A stretch of 64,000 nucleotides of DNA from Membranipora membranacea (taxonomy: Eukaryota; Bryozoa; Gymnolaemata; Cheilostomatida; Membraniporidae), in NCBI GenBank assembly GCA_914767715.1, contig OU612069.1, positions 16,799,387-16,863,386 on the forward strand, read 5' to 3'. A model generated the notes under the pieces. It ran no database searches and was not told the DNA's origin. It worked only from the letters and a program-made list of their open reading frames with translations. How positions within the stretch are numbered: position 1 is the first letter of the stretch; every line of letters begins with the position of its first letter. A program made the translations under genes and the position numbers. Below, in pieces: positions 50,352-60,711 of the stretch.

Positions 50352-50969
50352 CTGAAAGACAAGATAAAAATGTCAGTACAATATCAACGGTCAATAATTG
50401 TGAGGCCCCCTAAAATGTGTTCATGACGGATATGATTGATTTTCTTATACATGTAAATTGTAACATTACCTTCCCTTCATCATAGAAGATCAGAAGTAGT
50501 CCAGAATACACCAACAGTTAGCTTTCAGTTTATTTTAATGGATATAGGGCAAGAATTTGACAGTGTTGATATGTGTACATAGTTTGTATAAATACTATGT
50601 CATAGTTTCTACACCTCTCGGTTTGCCAGTTAGGGAGAAAATCAGTTTTTTAACTGGAGAAAATAGGAGGAGATAAATCATAATGATTGCCCATGGAATC
50701 CCAGCATTTTGCCTGAGAATACCAAAATATTCCCATTCATACATTTTCAGCTCAATCTAAAAGGAATTGGAGCAAGATTGTAAATTGTACTGCAGGGTGA
50801 AATGTTATAAGTCAGGTTACAATTATGACTCAAAGTCAAATTAGGTCAGCAAAATTAATGTATATGAGGAGAGATGTGAGTGCATCTTAGAAAGATTTTC
50901 AAAGGCTGCAGCCACCAAATTCAATCCAATAGAGGGAAATTGTATTTGATATGACCTCTTAAACAGCCA

Positions 50970-51065
50970 TTGCTACAAGAGTTTGTGAACAACTGTTTTG
51001 TGAGAGGGCTGCATCGAGAGAAGCTGGCAAAGGAACAAGCAGCTACTGGAATTTCAAGGGTAAAA
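50970..51065 (+). pseudogene. Possible Gag capsid relic (copy 2)
   Basis: Paralogue of 6,058-6,153 with the same F-V-R-G-L pattern. Too short to classify. Confidence 0.3.
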
Positions 51066-51751
51066 CATTCAAACATTTGTATTAACTCCTTGGTTATAAT
51101 GAAACCAGCACATTTACCACATGCAGACTTATTTCATTCACTTTATAGCTGGTGTAACATATAAATCAGATGTCAAGGACCATGGGATGCGAAATAAGTA
51201 GAGACAGCAAAGCTGAGACAATTCTATAACAGGATCGCTAATGTCGTTTCCCCCTGTTTTCGTAAGTTAACCATGTTGACGTCCCTTGTTTTTGGAACTG
51301 AATTAACTGTATTTTCCTATGACAAGAACATGCTTTTTCGAAGTGACATTTTGATATCATAGAAAATAACAAATGTACAGTTGACGTGTTTTGGCCTATC
51401 TATCTATTGGATAAAAGACTGCTGTATTTTCGTATCACAGTTGGCTGTATTTTATACACCATCGTTATACCAGGTTGGTTAAAATAAAATTTAGTGATTA
51501 AGTAAAACACATAGTTGGATTTCTTCTCCCCTGACCTCGTAAATAGAACCTGGATGATGCAAGAAAATATTGTGCACTGGCAAAATAACTCAGTACATGA
51601 CCATTCAAATCTCTTGGTAATGTTATTTGTATTGGTATTGACCTAATCATTTTGTTCTGCCTGATGATCTGAGTCTATGAACTAGGCCACATGACATCCC
51701 AAAACCGCCTCGTAACATCTAAAAGGCCTTGCAGTTCCCCGAGACTGCATG

Positions 51752-51982
51752 CAGGCTCTGGGCCAATTGGCTAAGATCATAGTGTCATGGCCAATGGCTG
51801 ATTAGTGCCTGTTTAGGGTTTCTGGCAGCTTGCTGCAAACTCACGATTAGGAGGTCCACCATGGCCTCACCTCTAGGATGCATTCTAGTTTACTAGGGTG
51901 TATCACACCCTCAGTACGAGGTCGACGGGAAACTTGCGTCCCTCTTTAGGGGCAGCCCACCCTCTGTTTTGTCATAAACAGG
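51752..51982 (+). mobile_element. U2 snRNA-headed SINE-like repeat, copy d
   Basis: Duplicate of the copy at 6,946-7,174. It keeps the U2-like GGCTAAGATCA and the CATAAACAGGG terminus. Confidence 0.7.
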
Positions 51983-53307
51983 GCATGCAGGCTTTCCACG
52001 ATATCATACTTGCACAGCTGCTGTGATTGGTGTTTTCTAGCCTGTCTTGACAAGCCACCCTACCCCCCCCCCCCACCTGACTCCGCGGACTTGACATTAT
52101 GTCTTTTAATGAGAAATAACCCATTGTGAAGGGTACACATCTTTTGTGACGGTGACCATCCAATAGTGTAGGCAACTGGGGTGTAGGGAAGGCAACTGGA
52201 AATTTCACAGACATGAATATAATATATATAGCGCAGGTTCTAGTATTGATAATTTTGTAGGTTTTTGATGGTAGCTTCTCTGCTCCAGCAGCCGTTTCCT
52301 GTGATTGAGATTCAACGGCCAACAATGGATGTACTAGTTTAGATATTACACCTGGATACCTATTTTTCCCACCCAGTGGCTCAGCGGTTGAGGGTGGGAT
52401 ATCTGCGCACAGTGTTAGAAGTGTAAAATATGAGGTAGAGGGATGACAACCAGGCAGAGTCCCAGCCTCTAGAGGTCTGTGCTGATTACAATTGAAAATG
52501 TATCAAGTTGAGCCATCTTATGGAACACTGATATTGTTACTATCAGCTGGCTGCAACCTGGGTTCTGAAATAAAGGGGGATGCATCCCCATAGACAAAGT
52601 AGGAAGGGGGACATCATCCCCTTGTATCTCTCTAAATTCTAACACTATCTACGCATATAGATGTCAATGAGACCTACACACTATCATTCATTAGATTTCC
52701 AGTTTAACAGGTTTAATAGCCTATTTCACTGGTCTAAATATTTACAGAATAAGTCAGAGCGGCTTAAATTCTGCGACCGCGAGAACTATCCGAGCCCTGT
52801 GCTTATTATTCAAAAGATGCCACAAAGGAGGAAAACAATTTTTATAATAGGATGGAGGGAGATTGAATGTGATTAGAATACTTTGAAATCAAAACAAGAA
52901 GCGTTATGACTTGTGCTATTCAGGCCTACCATAAAGAGTGAAATCTTTCTTTTTTTTTCCTTCTTGATGATATTCTAAGTTTTCTCAGGGGAGATAAAGT
53001 TACGGTGTGGTACTCCCATTCGACTCATTCTGATTCCCCTCTTCTGTTCAGACATTAGCCAATGTCATTGAATACATTATATCCACTGATTGTTAGTTGA
53101 GCTACAAAATCTTCTCTGGACATTGTTGTACACGGTTGTCAGAAGCAGTCAGCCCCAACTAATTTATATTGTGTGGAGCAAGCCGAACTTTTGGACAAAT
53201 TGAATATGAGAAATTGTTTCCAGCAATCATACATAAATTCCCGTAAGCTTTTTCGGGGCCTGATATGTTCCCTTAATCCATGAATATATATCAGTGCATT
53301 TAGCTAT

Positions 53308-53755
53308 TAGACACCGATAAAACACGACTCGAGAGGATCCAGCGCTCTGCTACTCGGATTGTGCTGCCATTCTCTGACAACTACGAGCAGAGGCTGGACC
53401 ATCTAGCACTGCCACCCATCACAACATTCCTGCACACCACTTGCAGTGAACATTTCACTAGAATAGCTGACAACGATAATCACCCCTTGAACTCTCGTAT
53501 CAAAACAAACACAAACAGAACATCTGCTCGTAGAGCAAAAATAGATAAATATAGGCCATCCAAGTGTAGAACAACCAAAAGACAAAATACCTTTTTTGAA
53601 TTTTATATGCGATTTTTTAACTAATGCAGCTCAGACTCCTTTTATTATTATTTTTCCATGTATGTGCTGTACATTCGATGCTATCAACCTATCACATGAT
53701 GGATATTAGAATTTAGGCAATAAACAAACTTCAAACTTCAAACTTCAAACTTAGT
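53308..53755 (+). mobile_element. 5'-truncated LINE insertion with CAAACTT tail
   Basis: The insertion is absent from copy 1, where the target lies at about 9,900. It encodes about 105 residues of the C-terminus of a non-LTR retrotransposon ORF2 (LERIQRSATRIVLP, then YEQRLDHLALPP) up to a TAA at 53,622. About 130 bp of 3' UTR follows, with an AATAAA and a 3' tail of four CAAACTT units. No long target-site duplication is evident. It is intact over its length and clearly younger than the segmental duplication. It belongs to a different subfamily from the LINE at 29,939. Confidence 0.88.
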
Positions 53756-54784
53756 TGTTGCCTGCTCTCATCTGGTAGAAGGTTAATGTGTTGGTACGAT
53801 CACATTTTATTCATTTGTCAATCTAGAAGCTTCCTCGTTGTGCAATATTTTCAGATATTTATTAGGACCCTTTTTGCGTACAGGTCATGCTTTCCATTGC
53901 GCTCACCATAAGCTGTTATTCGATGCTATGAATGCAAAACATCTGCGGTGTTGGAGCATGCTAGGTTTGCTTGTTATGCCGGTATGAGGACGTTAATTCT
54001 TAGTCAGTAGGTACATATTGAAGACAGTTTCATTTTAGTTTAGCATACACATTATTTACTGCTCCATCGAAACAATCTTTACTCATGTTGCTTGATTTGG
54101 ATAATAAATAGGTCACAGCTGTCAAATGAATGAAATAAAATTAGAATGATGAAGGATGAAAAGCAACTGTGGTAACAACATTTCTTGGCTTTTAGTTATC
54201 TGTTGGTTGTTAATGTACCTTTCATGTTAGAGAGGTTGGAAATAATACGGCCTTGAATATGAAATATGACAACTCCTGGGTGTCGGGAAAACATCACGTT
54301 TCACTTGCAACTTGGTATGACAATGGTACATTATAACTCATTGTAAAAGATTGTCTTTGCTATTGTCTTGAGCTCGTAATTCTGAATCGCGATAGTGTGA
54401 AAAGTGACCACAGAGGTGAATTGTAAACAAACAAAAAATTCCACCTAGCCTGGGATGGCGGTTAAAATATACCCATCCTATCTTATATCTTTTATCTATA
54501 TCATGCTGTGTTGTAACAATATTAATAATTAGTGGAAGAGTGCTTGTGACTTGAATCGTTTGGTTACGAATGAGGAGACAAGCTTATCAAGCTTGTCCAG
54601 ACAGGCTAAGCTGAAATGTGAGTGTGGCTGTATTCATAAATCAAGAAAATCAATTCATTCATATGACAAAGCTATGCCTCGCACGACCTGTTTTCTTACC
54701 TGCATAAATGCTATGCACAAATGATGCACTGCAGGCTAAACTGACTATTGCAGTTTTTTCTATCAATTGTCTTGTTACCAATCA

Positions 54785-55770
54785 GTCACATCACATACTG
54801 ATACCTACAGCGTTGCTTTTTTTGGCATACACTTCTTAATTGGTTGTCAACAATCACAGATAAAAGGAAAGACCATAGAACGCCTATAACTAGTAAATTC
54901 TTCCTATCTTTTGAGACATTTGATTCAATTTTTCATTTCACTTACCTTGCATTTGATACAACCTTGGCAGGATTGTCTTCTTGATACTTTGGTACAGCGA
55001 TTTGATTGTGTTCTATATAAGAAAGTCCATGCCAAATATGAGTCCTGCTCTGTAAGCCGTCTAGCAAATGGATAGTCTTTGGCTTCTAGTTTGACTATTA
55101 CTGTTAGAAGTTACTGGCACCTCTATGTATTCAGCAAAGTGACTGTAACGGCGAATTGTATTTATTCCCTAACTTAACTTGTTAGCTTCCCTGACTGTCA
55201 TCCCCTATCAATTTTATATCGTAGGTAGTACAATTATTTGCCGCACTCTACTGATGCAACCAGTATCAATGTGTGTTTAATGAACTGTTACAATAACACA
55301 GCGCTACAGTCATAGTGACTGGCTAGCAGTGTATACAGTAGCCATAACCATGATTAAAACCAGTCATTGCCTATCGATGGTCTCAACATCAATTATAAAC
55401 ATCAATCAAATTCGACAGGTTGTACCTATTTCATCAGCCGATGAAGCAAGCGGAATAGCAGGAATGTTCTTGTATATATATTTTGACTACCGCTGAGAAA
55501 TGTCAAGTTTTTGACATTCCATTGCAACAAGCCAGTGAGTTGGCCACCATGAACCAGATAGGAACACCAGTGTGCAATATACTTTGGCCTAAATAAATAC
55601 AAGTATACCACTGAACGACATGTCAATAGTGTCAAAATACCAACAGATAGCCCAGTTTGAGTAGGGGTTGGCTCAGTTGGTAATAGCCAACTACCTTAGC
55701 GAGAATGCGTTCATCCTTGGTACAAATATACTGCAGTACAATGACACATTAAGCTTGGTCGGATATATGC
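54785..55770. repeat. 1-kb direct repeat, unit A
   Basis: Matches 56,006-57,030 in the same orientation, starting ATCAGTCACAT-ACATACTGATACC. Unit A lacks about 40 bp present in unit B. It ends near a tRNA-like A-box (TTGGCTCAGTTGGTAATAGCC) at 55,668 that has only a degenerate B-box. No coding potential is recognised. Confidence 0.85.
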
Positions 55771-56005
55771 TTCAACCTACCTACCTACTCAGCACCGGAG
55801 TGAAGAAAAAATTGTAGGGAATGCAAAAGTCCGAGGCGAGAACAAAACATCACCAGGAGGGATGCTGTAAACTTCTCCCCAGAAAATCAGTAAATCGAAA
55901 TCCCAGAGGTGCCGATTCTGACATTGATTATTCAATTATAGTGGTTTTAGGCCACTGTATTTAGCTTTCTAGGGGAGGCAGTCCAGTAAACTATGGGCCT
56001 GTTGA
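55771..56005. other. Spacer between the 1-kb direct repeats
   Basis: About 235 bp of unique sequence with no recognised feature. Confidence 0.5.
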
Positions 56006-57030
56006 TACCGATCAGTCACATGACATACTGATACCTACAGCGTTGCTTTTCTTGGCATACACTTCTTAATTGGTTGTGAGCGTTCACAGATAAAAGGAAA
56101 GACCCTAGAACGCCTATAACTAGTAAATTCTACCTATCTTTGGAGACATTTGATTCAATTTTTCATTTTACTTACCTTGCATTAGATACAACCTTGGCAG
56201 GATTGTCCTCTTGATACTTTGGTACAGCGATTTGATTGTGTTCTATATAAGAAAGTACATGCCAAATATGAGTCCTGCTCTGTAATCCGCCTAGAAAATG
56301 TATAGTTTTGGCTTCCAGTTAGGCTATTGCTGTTAGAAGTTACTGGCACCTCTACAGTATTCAGCAAAGTGATTGTAACAGGGAATTGTATTTATTCCCT
56401 ATGTAAGCTTGTTAGCTTCCTTGTGTATCAGCTGACCTAAATACTGCATCAAGACTGTCTTCCCCTATCAATTTTATATCGTAGCTAGCCCAACTCTACT
56501 GATGCAAACGGTATAGATGTGTGTTTAATGAACTGTTACAATAACACACCAATACAGTCATAGTGAGTGGCTAGCAGTAATTACTGCAGGCATGACCATA
56601 TTATAACCTGTCATCGCCATATCAATGGTGTCAACATCGATCACATCAATAACATTTGACAGGCTCTATACTATCCATTTCATTGGACAACCAAGCAAGC
56701 GGAGTAGCAGGAATGTTCTTGTATATATATTATGACTACAGACTGAGAAAAGGCGCGGATAAATGTCAAATTTTTGACATTCCATTGCAACAAGCCAGTG
56801 AGTTGGCCACCATGAACCAGATAGGAACACCAGTGTGCAATATACTTTGGCCTAAATAATTACAAGTATACCATTGTACGACATGTCAATAGTATCAAAA
56901 TACCAACAGATAGCCCAGCTTGAGTAGGGGTTGGCTCAGTTGGTAATAGCCGTAACTACCTTAGCGAGAATGCGTTATTCCTTGGTACAAATATACTGCA
57001 GTACAATGACACATTTATGCTCCAACCTAC
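56006..57030. repeat. 1-kb direct repeat, unit B
   Basis: Second copy of the repeat at 54,785-55,770, with the same tRNA-like A-box motif at 56,930. It ends just before the putative LTR. The pair may be a tandem duplication or flanking copies of an old element. Confidence 0.85.
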
Positions 57031-57039
57031 CTACCTATG

Positions 57040-57963
57040 TCAGTACCAAAAATGGGCACTTGAGATATGTAGTTATATTCAGCCAGCCGCAGAAGTCAGA
57101 GGGTACAGATAGAGATGGAAACAAATGCACCCAGTAACCTCCATGGTATTTTGTAGTCACAAGCATACACAACGAACAGAGAGACGCAGAAGTAATCCAT
57201 CAAAGATGTAGCAAAGATAACCGCAGCATGCTAATCCGGTCAGAAAATAGGAATTCTAGTGACGCAGTAATTTGGTTTTCCAAAACGTCATAGTACCAAG
57301 TACCAAGTAATCTCCAGGGTGACACAGAAGTAATTAACCAGGAAGTAACAACAACAAAGTCAGCCCAAAAATAGAACAACAAATTCCAGAGGGTAGACTG
57401 AGGAACAGCAGCAATATACCACGTGATGTGACCACAGAACGGTTTCATATAACAAAGCCACAAGAGACACTAATCCTAGTACCAAGTACCAATTAATCTC
57501 CAGGAACTTAGTTTTCCAAAACGTCATAGCACCAAGTACCAAGTAATCTTCAGGATGACACAGAAGTAATTAATCATGGAGTAACAACAACAAAGTCAGC
57601 CCAAAAATAGAACAATAAATTCCAGAAGGTAGACTGAGGAACAACAGCCATATACCACGTGACGTGACCACAGAACGGTTTCATATAACAAAGCCACAAG
57701 AGACACTAATCCACTAATCCGCCGACAGCTAATCAAACGACAACAAGCAGAGTCAGCACAAAAATCGGCACCTATATAAAGGCCGAAATTTTGAACAGTA
57801 AATTAGTACAGTTTAATTCTTTGAGCAGCACAGTCAACTTTTTACATAGCTAGTAAAAGACATTATATTTTGATTTAATAAATACTAGTTTTAAATCAAA
57901 GATCTTTGTTGGAACGCTAACACTAAAGTGGAGTCTAAGGACCAACATATACTGTGAGTATCA
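57040..57963 (+). mobile_element. Putative 5' LTR of the retroelement
   Basis: The boundaries are approximate because the 3' LTR lies outside the window. Evidence: a TATA box (CCTATATAAA) at 57,771-57,780, AATAAA at 57,877-57,882, and a U3-like region with a 236-bp tandem repeat, all upstream of gag in the right orientation. A TG...CA pair bounding the interval is possible, but no primer-binding site is certain. Confidence 0.5.
57276..57747. repeat. 236-bp tandem duplication in the putative LTR U3
   Basis: Unit 1 starts at 57,276 and unit 2 at 57,512, both at TTTTCCAAAACGTCATAG. Each contains ACCAAGTACCAAGTAAT and a TACCACGTGA E-box-like site. Confidence 0.9.
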
Positions 57964-58947
57964 TTTGAATTACATTATCAATTGGGTTGGAGTCTTTAGC
58001 TAATTTAACTTGGCTTAGAGGCCTGTGATACTGATACACCGCCTTGATTACCTGATTGGGCTTCCAGGCACTATACAGAGATCAAGTAGGTGCTCATAAT
58101 TAAAATCAGTCACCTAAGTTGAATAACAAAAATATCAAACGTATCTGAACACATTCATATATAGTGATTGTGTCATATTAACATCTAAGGATTATATTGA
58201 CTTTGTGGTGTACGAGCATTGTCTCGAAACTCATCAAGAGTGTTACTGTTAGAACAAGACAGGGGTCTTAGCAGGTTATCGGCAGGAACCTTTCTTAAAC
58301 AACTTGAAGGCAACTTCTAGTGAAGCTAACAAGAGGTCAGGCTCAATAACAACCCCGTAGTAAATTGCTTTGTGGAGTTGTGGGAACCAGCTGTTCGTCA
58401 CTATAAATTTATAAGTTAAATACCTCGTACTCACCAGAGTGCTAGCATTACCAATTGGATTTGAGCGATCTTGTCTTTCTTCAGTGCAGGAAAGAGGAGG
58501 TAACTCCAAATTAGAACTACAAATAAATTACACAATAAAGTGACATTTTGAAGTGTCCGGAGTGCAAGATTTAAAACCATAACTACAAACATAGTTAGAA
58601 CCAATTTATAAGTAGGACGGTTATAGAACAACTATACATACTAATAGTACACGGCATTTACTTTAGTATAGGATAGGACGACAATATCCGTTCCTCACAG
58701 CATATACTCTCTTAAAGTATATGCACAGTGAGTGAGTTAGTAAAATTCCGTTCCTCACAGCTTTAGGTTTTGTGTAGATTGAACAGAGGATCGCCCGTTT
58801 CTAAGTGTTGTTATAGGCAATAATTAATTAGCGTTAATCGTTATTAAGTAATTAATAGTACATTTTTATCATTAGTGTGAAAAATAAGTGTTTCTTTTAA
58901 TTTAAGTTAATTTGTTCATTTTCCTTTTCCATATATTTTAATTCAGC
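57964..58947 (+). other. Retroelement leader region
   Basis: Non-coding DNA between the putative LTR and the Gag start. GTGAGTATC at 57,955 resembles a splice donor. TCCGTTCCTCACAGC occurs twice (about 58,689 and 58,747). A packaging or splice role is only a guess. Confidence 0.35.
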
Positions 58948-60711
58948 ATGTCAAAAGCGCTGAAAAAGCTTTGGAAATATGTAACCCCTACCAGTAAGAG
59001 CAAGAAGAAGAAGTCAGGTGCTGACAGAAGTAGCGGTAGCGAGTCGAGTAGTGATGAAGGAGGTAGCAATAATACTGTCATTGAAGTTATTGATATGCCT
59101 CAAGGGATGGACAACGGATATATGGCAAGATCAAATGGAGTAAGGAAACAGAAAATCAGGGAGCCCGAGCCACCTAGCTCAAGTGATGACAGTAGCAGTG
59201 AAAGCCAGGAGGAAGACAGCACGGATAACAGTGAGGATAGATATACTACTGGTAGCAGCGGGGAAAGCTATAATACTGGTAGCGATGGAGAGAAAGCTGG
59301 TGCAGATAAGAAAGAGGAAAAATCGGCTGAATTGAGTGATCACATGTTTGATGGACAGAAATCACCCAGCTCATCATTCTCAAGTAAGTTTGGGTCAAGT
59401 GTGGTAGATTCAGAGGAAGGAATGTATGGAGGCGCACGGGTAAAAATTGTATACAGATCAGATAAACGAGTTCACCCTATTGAACGTGAGTGGGAACCCC
59501 GTTATATGTATAAGGTTAAAGAATGTGATATGGCCAAGGCAAAGAAATTGTATCCAGATCTCAAAGATAAACATGACAATTCAGTGTCAGAAGGCCCTTG
59601 TAATACAGCTTTAGAAAAAAGACCTAATAGTCATAGAGTAACTAGACATATTCAAACAGATAATTCCAAAATATGATGAGGTAGTTTCATGTCATTCAGA
59701 TATAAAGATTAACCATTTACCAGATAGGTCTCAAGATCCATCCGCTCCCTCACCTGATGCTGATTTGTTGGAGAGCTATTGCCCCCCCTATGAATCAGCA
59801 ATCAATAGGAGAGGAGGAGAGAGTAAATCCTCGTAAGGTGTTGATGAAGAAATCAGGAAGGCAGGCGAGTTTTCAGACTATTCCAGCCAGGACATGCCTA
59901 GTGATGATCATACCTCATTTGCAGAAGTCCAGCCTCATCAAAGAACTGATGAGAGACACTCTACACCGCTACATCGATGTATGGCGATGGAAGCAGACAG
60001 GGATAGAGAACGAGAACATGTACGGACTCAAGCGCCTGTATCAAATGCAAATCAATGCTCTCATGCTGGTAAGTTCTCCAACACTAATCCATTTCTTGAG
60101 TCAAGACCTCGAGTCAAGAGGCATACAGATAAGGCGGTATCACCTTATTCAAATGATGATGATTTATTATATCCTCAGTTAGAAATTAAGCCTGAAATGA
60201 AGCCAGAACGTTCCGATGAATTTTATGATTGGAAGAATGATTTTATTGAATTTGTTGATCCGCGATATAAAATTACAGGACATAGCGGTATGCCTAGAAA
60301 AGGTGCAGGTAAGGAACCTGCTAAGATTAGGAGAAATCCTAGGATAGCAAGTGGTGCACCAGGAGATCCTTCTTCTGGAGATGATTCCTCAAGCTCAGAC
60401 GAAGAGGATCGTAGAAGGAAAAGAAAGGCACCTAAAGATAAAGTTTCAGGCAAAAAGGACAATGGCAAACCTGGCAAGGAAAGAGAGAAAAAGAAGGGAT
60501 CAGGTAGACGTGACAAGAGAGACGATTCAGATGATGACAGAAGGAAAGTTAGTAAGAAGGGAGACAAGCCAAGGAAACGCGGCAATGATCGAGACAAGGG
60601 AAGAGATGAAAGGAGAAATAAAGGTAATGGCTCAGGTGGCAAAAGAAAGAGGCCTGGTGACAATGGAGGCGGTGGAGACAGTGATCCTAGCTCAAGTGAT
60701 GACAGTAGTGA
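58948..60711 (+). pseudogene. Gag N-terminal region, broken
   Basis: It starts at ATG 58,948 (MSKALKKLWKYV). The first frame is open for 242 codons, Ser/Asp/Glu-rich with basic patches. Three lesions follow: a frame change near 59,650, a TAA at 59,834-59,836, and a change of frame near 60,711. The second and third segments share one frame and are very rich in Lys, Arg, Ser and Asp. This low-complexity charged tract precedes the capsid domain, so I read it as the N-terminal part of Gag. No catalytic domain is seen. With these lesions the full polyprotein cannot be made by simple translation unless splicing or frameshifting bypasses them. Confidence 0.65.

Larger units (their letters stand above)
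50352..53307. other. Non-coding segment of duplicate copy 2
   Basis: Counterpart of 5,444-8,364 and of 9,781-9,897, with the same U2-like repeat and gag-like relic. The 1.4-kb block of copy 1 is missing at about 53,187. Confidence 0.7.
43798..54799. repeat. Segmental duplication, copy 2
   Basis: Aligns with 1-10,959. It differs by a LINE insertion at 53,308-53,755 and by lacking the 180-bp and 1.4-kb blocks of copy 1. Homology stops at 54,799, which lies at the start of a separate 1-kb direct repeat. Confidence 0.9.
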
